From Hyalella azteca (taxonomy: Eukaryota; Arthropoda; Malacostraca; Amphipoda; Hyalellidae): a stretch of 64,000 bases of DNA. A program made the translations under genes and the position numbers. The stretch is from NCBI RefSeq assembly GCF_000764305.2, contig NW_025934572.1, positions 248,001 through 312,000 on the forward strand, read 5' to 3'. The notes beneath the pieces are model-generated. The model saw only the letters and a program-made list of their open reading frames with translations. It had not been told where the DNA came from and searched no databases. This document shows, in pieces, positions 37,199 to 46,637 of the stretch (its first letter is position 1; each line of letters begins with the position of its first letter).

Positions 37199-39218
37199 TC
37201 ATCTATTTTTGTGGCTCATCAGAGAGTGAGAATTAGCTAATGAGGACAACGAGGAATCCAATTTCTTGTCAGAGGAGTTCTCATTATTCAAGAGTTTTTC
37301 ATCGCTTGAATTGTCTGTACCTGTTATCAGACTACTGGCTCTCGAAGCCAGCAGCTGAACGTCCTCGATCGCCATGTCATTATAAATGTGTGAAGCAAAC
37401 ACATCGTATATCAAGCTTATGGTATTATCATAAAGAACTCTAAAGCGAGTTGGTAAGAAATAAAAGTTAACGAGTTGTGCAGGAGGCCAAACTATCCACT
37501 CTGACACGTACATCAGCGCGCCCTTGTGTCGAAGATCTTCCGTGAAGTTAGATAACTGAGACGATATGGAGTGTGACGTATCTTTTTGAGAAGAGACCTT
37601 AGCAGAGTTTTCAGTCACATGATCAGTAAAAGCAGCAATGCATTTCCGAGAGACAGCCAAAGAGCCGAAAAATACACACAAGCAAACGGGCGAGAAAAGT
37701 ATTTGGTCAACCGCAAGTTTTTTCATTATCACTCGTAATGAACGACCGGGAAGGGCACGATCCAAGAATTGGTACCTGTAGAGACATAAAAATAATTAGT
37801 AAAACGCTAAAGACAACACTTGGAAATCAAACAGGATGTGTGACAGGCAGCCATGAACTACATAGAATGAAAAATTTTTGTCACAACCATAAAAAAAATG
37901 TAACTCAGTACTCACGGCAGTGAGTGACAGAGATCGCATTTTCTCGTGCATTAATCAGTTTTCATTGCGATTAATGCAGTGCATTAGAGCTAGAGATGTC
38001 GATCTTTGATACAGGCATGCCTGCTTCTTAAAATCGACGAAAACGTGAAGTCACGGACGGACAGACAGACAGACAGACGGACATACGGACATGGCGTGCA
38101 CAATAGTGCATTTTTTCTATTAAGAAAAAATGCGCTAAAAATTGACTCGCACACAAGATTTTCTGTCATATTAATGCTCAAATAATTGAATAAGTAAATA
38201 ACACTACGTATATCAATCCTGAAAATAATTAAAAATAGAATTATGCCCGTTGAAAACTTTTGCAATAAAATGAACTTGCCAGTAATGGCAGAGCATTCCC
38301 ACAGAAGCACCACTCGCAGTCATATTAACTGTGCGGACAACATCATAGGGGTGAACTCCAGCAGCTACAACAGCTGGCTTGCTTGAGAGCTTGTAATGTT
38401 GCTGCAACAGGTCTCCACAACCTGCAATGTAAAGAATTTTTTTTAGAAATCCTGCCGAGGTATTTCCACTGAATGTTATTTTTAAGTTGGGCCCAAATTG
38501 CAAGGGTGTACAATTTTTCAAATTCATTCGCAGTTAAGAAATTAGGATTGAAATGATTTATTAATGTTTTTAATCAAATCACCAGATAATTGGGACTAAA
38601 AAAATGACTCAATAAATCAGCAACAACATATTTTACTCAGTGAGCCAATCAAGTATGTAACAATTCCAAAAGGTTTTCTGACTTGGCACAAATCAGGAAT
38701 AGCATCCCATATTTCCCAAAAATCAAGGGTAAATAGGTAGGATTTTTTTTATATTCAATTTTAAAAATTGCTGACATAAACAAGCTAGTATTAAAAAAAA
38801 TACAGTTGATTTTCAAATAAGGCAGGCAGAAATGTGGCGCTGATCTTATCTTTAATGATAGAAATTATGGAAGGGGCATAAAACAGGTGAAATTTACTAG
38901 AAGCATGGGCAGTTTGCCTCATTCGCACATTGACAGTTGACACTAACAAGATGATATTTCAAAGAAACCATTTCATTTTTAATTCCCTGATCTGGTTCAA
39001 AATTATATTTAATATCTTAATTATAATATTGGTATCTACCTATTGGTGGTTGACGCTAGTGACTCACCTGACAAAGCCATGGAAATTGAAACATTGGTGA
39101 CCAAGAGGTACTTAGTAAAGGCATTATTGATATAGGTTTTAGTCTGAAGAACAGAACGCAGCTTCACAACATTTTCTATAGTTGGTAAAAACAGTTGCAA
39201 GGATTTGAGCTTTCCCAT
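37199..39218 (-). CDS. MPV17L2: MPV17-like protein 2 homologue (Mpv17/PMP22 family)
   Basis: Exons on the minus strand are 39218-39068, 38421-38280 and 37775-37199, giving 289 residues. The joins rebuild family blocks. Exon 1 ends in NVSISMALSG and exon 2 starts in CGDLLQQHYK. The second join restores HYWYQFLDRALPG, as in the family's HYWYxxLDR block. Further hallmarks are KKLAVDQILFSP and WPPAQLVNFYFLP followed by RFRVLY. The exon 2/3 intron is GC-AG (CATTACTG/gcaagt), the only join that keeps the frame. Family proteins are small multi-pass membrane proteins; human MPV17L2 (206 residues) is a mitochondrial inner-membrane protein linked to mitoribosome assembly. This copy has an extra Ser/Asn/Asp-rich C-terminal tail of about 55 residues. 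Assignment to the L2 branch rather than another Mpv17 paralogue rests on the LDR and VDQ blocks and is fairly secure. Confidence 0.92.
37901..38142 (+). repeat. Interspersed repeat with palindromic head, copy 2 (longest)
   Basis: Starts ACTCAGTACTCACGGCAGTG, then GCATTTTCTCG, an extra block of about 80 bp with an inner hairpin (GCATTAATC/GATTAATGC), then CGAAAACGTGAAGTCACGG, a (GACA)-rich run and a closing AAAAAATGCGCTAAA. It lies inside the second intron of the MPV17L2 homologue. GCATTTT near the start and AAAATGC near the end form a short inverted pair. Confidence 0.7.
38055..38093 (+). repeat. GACA/GACG-rich simple repeat
   Basis: GGACAGACAGACAGACAGAC followed by GGACATACGGACATGG. It is part of the interspersed repeat; shorter versions occur in the copies at 60.3 kb and 49.5 kb. 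Confidence 0.85.
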
Positions 39219-40157
39219 TTTTGAACTTGAGTCAAATTAGGTCAAAGTTCAAACTAATAAGTTAATTCAGGAGTTCAACAATTTTCTTAATCAAAATAAA
39301 CATACAATCAACCAGCAACCACAATCTTAGTCTTGATGCATGTTTAAGACTTTTTTCTCGTTTGTGAAGTATTCACAACGTATGAAATTGAATCACAGCT
39401 CAACCTTTATTTTTTCTATTGACAATTAGTGGGAGACTTGTCCAATGTGACCTCAAGTCAGAATGGAGTGGTCTAGTTGCCACAGTGTGATCTTTGTTCT
39501 GCAGACAGTCTAGAAGAGCCTTGAAAATTTGCCTACAGCCTCAGGACTGGATGATGCCAGGCAGTTGCTCCACAGCTGCAGGCAGGCAGACAATTGTTAA
39601 AAACTGTGGTGGCTCAACAGAAATATTATGTTCATGAATTGTGAGTTGAAATATGTTTGATAGTAATATTTTATAAAACTATTCATATACATAAAAAACA
39701 TATTTAATCCCAAGTTCGCAGACACCAGCATGCCCTACATATTCCTTGGGGTGCCTCACATGAGTTTGTTTGTATACACTACTGAAGGTCCAGCTTTGCC
39801 CTCCCACACAGGGAGGAAACACAGGCTCACGGAAGTTAATTTTTGAGTTCTACAAGTAAACCAGTACCAGTGAGTATATTGGATACCAGCATTATCATAT
39901 ACTGTATAAGACATTGATTGAAATATTAAGCAGAAAAGAAAATATTGTGTTTAAAAATAAATTTTTAAAGACAACACTCCAAAGAGGCCAGTGTCTCCAA
40001 TGTTACACATGTATACCATCAACTGCGGCTACACGGGACGATTTTGAACGTTTTTCATTCATAAGTTCTTACCATGAAACATTTCATAAACAAGTTTAGG
40101 CTCATTTCAAAGCTCTTTGCAAGGGCTATCGCATGGCTTCTCCAAAAAAATTCTATA

Positions 40158-41106
40158 TAGTCAAATGGGGTAAGACAGGACCGCAGCCTTCATGGGGTAA
40201 GAAAGGACCAGCCCATGGCGTGCATTCTAATTGCACTGAATTCAATTTGACAAAAGAAGATGTTAGAGCAATCATTGCCTGTCACTTCAGTGTTTGTGGC
40301 AACCCTCTTCTGCAAATAATGAATTTCTGGCTAATTTTTAAAGAAAACCTATGTAAAGAAGGGTCACAAAATAGTTATATAACCCTGTTTGGGAAATAAG
40401 CTCTATCTAATGACAAAAAATTTTTTGGCCGGGTTTGTAGATGTAGGCAGGTAACCTCAAGTAATAGGCAACTTTTTAGACATACTAGGCATTCCTGCTT
40501 GCTACCTACCATCACTGCTTGACATGTATTCTAAAATGGGGTAAAAAAGGACCGGACATGGGGTAAGACAGGACCACTAAATGATCCTGTTTTACCACAC
40601 AAGTGGTCCTATCTTACCCCACAAATGGTCCTGTCTTACCCCACAAATGGTCCTCTATTACCCTACAGTTTATCAAAAATAGTTTTTAAATTAATATATT
40701 ATTGTGTAGTGACAAAAACTTCAATGTGACTGATATAAGTAAGAGTTGTCTTCCAGCAAAACAAAACAGTAACAAGTGGTTGATTAATCAAATAATGTGT
40801 TTCTAGATGCATAATATTGAATATCAGATTTGTACTTTTATTAAAAACCTCGTAACATAAGAATTGCCAGTTGGTCCTGTCTTACCACATGCCTGGTCCC
40901 ATCTTACCCCAGTGGGGTAAGATGGGACCAGCTCACTTTTTTTAATCTGTACAGAAAATTATGTTTGATGCAAAATGTCTGAGTTGTAGCTTAGAAGCCT
41001 ATTGCATAATTACACCTTGTGATAGGTTTAGGGTTTTTTAGTTATTCATGGTATAGATGCTACAGGCTTGTTAGTGATTTCGGTCCTGTCTTACCCCATC
41101 TGACTA
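40158..41106. mobile_element. Non-autonomous DNA transposon with GGGGTAAGACAGGACC ends
   Basis: The left end reads TAGTCAAATGGGGTAAGACA and the right end is its inverted copy with one change (TAGTCAGATGGGGTAAGACA). TA dinucleotides flank both sides (40156-40157 and 41107-41108), consistent with a TA target duplication. About 12 copies of a GGGGTAAGACAGGACC-like word lie inside in both orientations: plus near 40167, 40195, 40538, 40559, 40914; minus near 40588-40665, 40873-40912 and 41082. They cluster near the ends and in the middle, as subterminal transposase-binding repeats might. No transposase frame is recognisable. Confidence 0.8.
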
Positions 41107-41144
41107 TATATGCTATTTGTAAGGTGCCAGAAGCAAAAAAATAA

Positions 41145-42280
41145 GAGTGGCCCGAGTAGCCCCATTGAACAGGGCTACTCACGACACTTGAAATAAAACT
41201 TAATTTTAAAACATTTGAAGCATGCAGAGTGTACTCATCCATTACTACAGTACTCTGAAGTCCTCCTCTTTCATTGTAGATGATGTAGAGGTAGAATAAA
41301 TGAGATTTTCTGTGATTTTTACTTGTTTTTCCTTTATTGATATGATATTACCATATACATTAATTACCGTATTATTGATGCAATATTACCGTATCTATGA
41401 ACAGGCCATTGAGCATTTCAACTACCTTGTCCACTGCAAGCTTCATATTAGCAGCCTTATAGCATTTTTTCTGTATCTGTAAGCTTACAGGACAGCTTGT
41501 AATTTCACACCATTCCAATTGGGTCAAGTGAATTCACTATGAAAAAATTAGTGAAAAAATTAGTGAAAAACATACCTGAAACAGAAAGGAATGTTTTAGT
41601 GACAACCATCATATGTTTTGGAGAAATAAATCATAGTTTAGGTCAATTACTTTTCATTCTATGGTGCCTGGTGCACAATTCTATATATGACATTCTATGC
41701 ACAATTTTGTGATGACCAACGATGCACTAATTTTTTGATAAGTGAATTTTTTTTGCTGAGCAAGATAAATGTAATATATATTCTTTGTTTTTAATCAATT
41801 TTTTTCTCAACTGGAGCCTTTGCAAACTGAGGTTCTACTGTAAATGCATTTTTGCGGGTGTCCCAAATAGCCCCGAGGGGTGTCCCAAGTAGCCCCGCCG
41901 TGCAGAAATGGCCGCAATTTTTTTTGGATTGAGGTATGTAAATTCCGCAAATAAAGTTTTCATACTGACACTTGTCTGCCACTTTTTTCTAAGCAAAATT
42001 TTTTAATATGGCAAATTATTCTTTTACTACAGAGTACAGACCTTAGCAGAAGTAACTTTTCAAAATATTGTTTTTCACCATTTTTTCAGGAATTTTTCAA
42101 AGCTAGTAAATGTAGTATTTTTGAACTTCCTTTATACTACATAGATAGGAAAAATGTTGACGTTTATGCCACTATATTTAGTTTTGCAATATTCCAATTA
42201 GTTTTGCTACTAAAACAGTTTTAGGCCGTGTCAGAGGGCTGTCTCAAGTTACCCCGCCTGTCCTGAGTAGCCCCGCCCCT
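41145..42280. repeat. Diverged repeat with GGGGCTACTCGGGACA-type motifs
   Basis: Motifs on the minus strand such as GGGGCTACTTGGGACA occur near 41148, 41867, 41884, 42241 and 42258. One is inverted near 41173. They are spaced like terminal and subterminal repeats. The boundaries are not clear. It seems a further relative of the GGGGTAA-ended elements nearby. Confidence 0.5.
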
Positions 42281-42284
42281 GGTT

Positions 42285-42821
42285 GATGGTATTAAGCTTT
42301 TAATTAAGAAAATTTTAATTTTTGCAGACAGCTTGGAATGAGCTGTCTGTGTCTAATTCCAAGCTGTGTTGGAATTAGTTTTTATGTGTCTAAAACTGTC
42401 TCTTAACTTAATCATCTATTAATTTTATTACCACTTGAAATCAGCAAATACAAGTATACTTAAAGGATTCCTAATATATTTACAGACATATTTAAAAGTC
42501 TCCAACCATAATATTCTTTCTACACAAACAGTTTATCACTATTTGGTAGAGCAAGGTCAACTATCAACTTTGACACATTTTTTGATGTTCTCACTGGGTG
42601 ATGCACACTGTCTCTCTTTGGATGATTGGATCTCAACATTTTCCCAACAGACAGCCCAGACCTAGTGTTTTGGCAATAGTATGGTGTGCAAAAGTATGAC
42701 GTCACTATTTCAACCATCAAGGAATGCATGGAAGATGGAACTAAAGAATAGCTTAATATAAAGGTAAAAAGTTGAGAAGAGTCAGAATTACCAACGATGT
42801 TGGAATATACTGCATTTACCC
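42285..42821 (+). mobile_element. GGGTAAATGCGG-ended DNA element, copy A (5'-truncated)
   Basis: The right end (GCATTTACCC, then TA at 42822) and about 530 bp of body align with the copies at 48585-49522 and 49999-51119. Shared blocks include ACACAGCTTGGAAT-type hairpin arms, CTTAAAGGATTCCTAATATA, CACTATTTGGTAGAGC and TATGACGTCAC. The left terminus is missing. It preserves the empty site (AATACAAG, about 42447-42454) corresponding to the hAT-like insertion in copy C. Confidence 0.75.
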
Positions 42822-42835
42822 TAATTTTTTCAATT

Positions 42836-43047
42836 TTTTTAATATAGAAAAATTAATTTTCAATTTTAAAACAATTTATTTTGTCATTTGATTCTTGCAT
42901 TGTCTCCAACTTTATGCAAGTGTGCAAAATTTCAGATTGATAGAAATAGAATAAGTAGAAGTGTGTTAAATTTTGATCATCAGATTTGTAGCAGACAGAC
43001 AGGCAAATAAACAAGAAGTGAAGTTAAACTGTTAAAGAGAAGTGTTG
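42836..43047 (+). repeat. Older interspersed repeat (copy also at 59.3 kb)
   Basis: Shares ordered blocks with 59380-59592: TTTTCAATTTT, GCATTGTC, AAGTGTGCAAAATTTCAGAT, GATTTGTAGCAGACA, AACAAGAAGTGAA and AAAGAGAAGTGTTGTA. The inverted-repeat element at 43050 sits in its TA. Confidence 0.7.
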
Positions 43048-43049
43048 TA

Positions 43050-43437
43050 CCGTAAAATGGGGTAACTTAGACCACTTTTTTTTTTATAAATGATGCCATT
43101 TTTTTACTAGCTAAATTAAACTTGAATTGAAACATGCAAAATACAGGTCTATACTCTAGCTTCACTCACCATAAATTGCTGGCTCCTGCCTCTCATAGTC
43201 TTTATGTAATTTCAAAAAAAGTGATGGTCTTTGTTACCCCAGCTCTTGGGGTAACTTAGACCTGTCTCTTATACACATCTAGATGTGTATAAGAGACTGG
43301 TATTAGGCCTTTAATGCCCATTGACAAAATTTTTCTATGTCAAATAGTTTTTGAGTTGTGGGGGTTTTTGTTAAAAAAACGAAAAGTGGTCTAAGACTCT
43401 AAGTTACCCCGCCGGTCTAAGTTACCCCATTTTACGG
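43050..43437. mobile_element. MITE with CCGTAAAATGGGGTAACTTA inverted termini
   Basis: Both ends carry the same 24-bp terminal inverted repeat, starting CCGTAAAATGGGGTAACTTA and ending GACC. TA flanks each side (43048-43049, 43438-43439). Internal subterminal copies of GGGGTAACTTAGACC lie near 43233-43262 and, inverted, near 43400-43425. It is non-coding and non-autonomous. The interior is interrupted by Nextera junction sequence at 43262, so the true length and contiguity are uncertain. Confidence 0.8.
43262..43299. other. Nextera mate-pair junction adapter (assembly artefact)
   Basis: CTGTCTCTTATACACATCT (43262-43280), the 19-bp Tn5 mosaic end, is followed directly by AGATGTGTATAAGAGAC (43281-43297), the opposite mosaic end without its last two bases. 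This is the 38-bp junction formed when Nextera mate-pair fragments are circularised. It is laboratory sequence retained by the assembler or gap filler. Confidence 0.95.
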
Positions 43438-44220
43438 TACGTAAAAAGGAACTGATTCTAAAAAACCTCTGATTAGCCCCTATGCTTAGTATGCCTATAG
43501 GCTATGCTATAATGCTATGAGTATGAGAAGACAATTGCTGGCCCTGCTGGGCAACATACATCATACATGTAGGTATAATGTATTCAATAGAAATTAGAAT
43601 CAATACAACATACGTCCAGCGTCCAGGATCTTGAGCTCTAGAAATGTTTCTGCTTTGACACTATCACTATGAATTATTATTTATAATGAATTATAATTAT
43701 ATGAGTACCTACTGCTACTGTGCTACAGTGAGTACAGTCAGCTAGTTTATCTAACATTTGAGCTTAGACAGTAGTATAATTGAAATTTGGTACATTAAAA
43801 AATGAGGTGTTAAATAGTTTCTACTGAGCCACAGGCTCACAACCTCACAGGTGCAGGAGTTGCTTCAGTGAAATAACCGGCTACAACTTCTTGATTTATC
43901 TTGATTTATCTTTAAGCACCAGTCTTCTTGGACATAGGTGCTTTGTTCAGAGCAGGGTGTAATTTTTACTACAGCTGGTCAATAACCTAACAATTTATTG
44001 TGTGTTCATTTCTCCCAACCAAATTCGTCCTGCCGATATCTATGTTTCTGTCCGTGCATTGGTAAACAATTCAGGTCAACTAGCCAGGCCATTCAGTTCT
44101 CTGATAGGAGTTAAATAATTTAATGTGGAGTGGTAAAAGAAAACCCCCACAAGTGCCTATTCCGATTCGCGCGGGACTTTGTTGCGGTCTCCTGAAAAGT
44201 TAACTTATTGTCACGGCAAA

Positions 44221-44511
44221 CCTATCTCTTCCTAGAGTTTTGAAGCTACAGCAATGAGACATATACCATTCGATTCGCAATTAAAATATCTATCGATTCG
44301 TTGTAGTTTTTTTTGAATTTCGTTCGTTTTGAAAATATTTTGAAAAAAGGAAAATTGGGGAAAAATAGGAAAATTTTGGGAAAACTGCTCCCACATCCAC
44401 AAAAATTCGAAATTCAAAAGAAGGTACGATGAATCGATAGATATTTTAATTGAGAATCGCATGGTATATGTCTCATCGCTGTAACTTCAAAACTCCAGGA
44501 GGAGATAGATT
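44221..44511. repeat. Long foldback element, arms of about 110 bp
   Basis: The arm at 44221-44330 (GAGTTTTGAAGCTACAGC, GAGACATATACCAT, AATTAAAATATCTATCGATTC, GAATTTCG) is matched inverted at 44397-44511 with scattered changes. An AT-rich loop of about 65 bases lies between. A transcript would form a long imperfect hairpin. It is most likely a foldback/MITE relic. Confidence 0.8.
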
Positions 44512-46637
44512 TCCACAGTACCCCTTTTTTGGCCGTTTTCTAAGAATTTCATGTTTTCTTTCATTTTTCAAAAAAAATTAACATGAATAAAAGCAGTCTA
44601 TTTTTCGGTTTTGCATATGTGTACCAAGTTTTAAAGTGATCCGTCTGTAAATAGCCGAGATAAAATTTTGGCCAGACGCTCCCCTTTACAAAGCTAGTAA
44701 GATGGCAGGTTGGCAGAGCTGCTTTGCGTATTTTAAAAATATTTCATGTACAAATACTCATAACATTGCAAAAATGTAATTATGTGGTTGTGTAAATCAA
44801 GTAATAAAGAGGACTTGAAAATTACACGACTAAATAAGTGACAGTATATCAACTTGAGAAACAGCTTATTAAAATATAATGAAAAGTTGTTCTGAATACT
44901 GTACTAAATTAGGGATCGCATTCGATGGAAAATGACTCAACGGTGGATTATTGCAGCGCAGAATCTTTTAAACTTGTGCGATATATACATAATTGCATAT
45001 GAGGTTTCTGCCATGATAGAGTCCAAAGATTTTAGTAATAGCGAAATATGACTGGTGCTATTACCAAATCTCTAACTACCGAGCGTTATTCGAAGTGAGC
45101 AAGGCAGTAAATTCGGAGATGCATTGCTGGTGCCTCGTTATGTCATCCGATTTATTCACAATGAGAAAGAATTTCAGTATCTTCAGAGATACCCCTGAGT
45201 ACATCTCTAGTGGCTCCAACTAAAACATCTATTCTGTAACGTGAACATATTCTGGTTTCACTAGAACCTAAAAACATGTATTCAAACGAGATCCGTAAAT
45301 TCTCAGGAATTACGTACGCGCAAAGTACTCGAAATTTTTCTGCGCTGTCAAATTCTCTCTTCAATGAAGTTTCCTGCCTTTCGCAAGTGCAGATGACAAC
45401 AAGTGTCTCAAAATCAAATTACGACTAACATTTTCTTAGCAAACCATGAATTTTTTCAACAGTTTTGTAGCTCGATGCTTCGTAACTGCACTCAGCGATC
45501 TCGTTGCTTGCTCAAAGCAAATGACATACGTCTGCGCTCACCACAATGTCTGAAACCTATCATGAATCTTTTCATTTAAAAACCATAGCTTCAGTTTCTA
45601 CCAACCTACAACATTAGTCTGTAAATGCTCAATTTTGCCCAACATCGATATTTTTCACAAAGGTTCAGTCTCCTCTTGAGGTCATAAGATTGTCAGTTGC
45701 GGAGATTAAGTATATCTGAAACTCTTCTCTAACATAAATGTGCTGGGAATACTCGTACGCAAAACGATTTTGGTGATATCAGGATCAGTAGATAGAGTTA
45801 ATTTAATTTGATATCCGTCATGAATAACGAAGCTTTCCTAAACGCAAACTAAATAGGTAATGAAACGAACATTTCGAGGGCAAAAGATTTGCTACATGTG
45901 TTATTTTACGACAGAGGCATTGTTTACAAGAAGAAACAATTCTGCAAAGAATTTAAGAGAACTAAATAACATACAACAAAATTAACTAGCATCAGTTTAA
46001 ATGCGTCACGAAAATTGCCACAAATTTATCAACTTTTTATATTTGAACTTTTAAAAAGTGACTTAAAAATTCACGAGCTTAGAAAAACGATAAATTGACT
46101 CTAAAACAAGTCAACAGTTCCAGAGTGCGTCAGACGAGGCCTGGGACCAGTGCGCAGCAGCTGGTCTCCGAGGGAGGATGTGCAAACTTAGGGCTAGTCT
46201 AGTAATAAGATGTTAGTAACGCTCCAGTTCATCCAAACTGCGTGGCTGCTGATGACCCATACGTTGTTGAAACTAGGATTGAACTATGAATGATGTTAAA
46301 TATGATACAAATTAATTAATATTAAATTGCACCACTCATAATCCATGCATTAACAATTTTCAAAGTAGAAGCGAACCACGAGTAAAGCATATGGTAATAC
46401 TGATTACTTAGGAAAGATTTACACACGTATACAGCATCAAAAAAATAATAATAAATAATTTCAAGTCGCAGGAATAGTCAACAAAGAACCCTCTAAATGG
46501 TGTTTCTCTACACTACTTGCACGTCATAGAGCCCATGGACGGTTTTGGTTGATACTGATGACTTGCAAGTTCCAGGAATTAAAATATTCAATAAGAAGAC
46601 GCAGAGGCATCAGCAACGCAGCAGAAAGGTGCGTGAA

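Larger units (their letters stand above)
39219..46637. other. Intergenic nest of transposable elements
   Basis: Between the MPV17-like and FKBP genes no host gene is supported. The interval holds the GGGGTAAGACAGGACC element (40158-41106), a diverged GGGGCTACTC-type region (about 41145-42280), a truncated GGGTAAATGCGG element (to 42821), an older repeat (42836-43047), a 388-bp inverted-repeat element (43050-43437) carrying library adapter, and a long foldback (44221-44511). From about 44,520 to 46,500 nothing is recognised. Confidence 0.7.

Noticed and set aside
40133..40399. 88-codon open frame with GKTGP/GKKGP words
   Set aside because: It starts outside and runs through the transposon terminus; the repeated words come from the GGGGTAAGACAGGACC motif, not from a protein.
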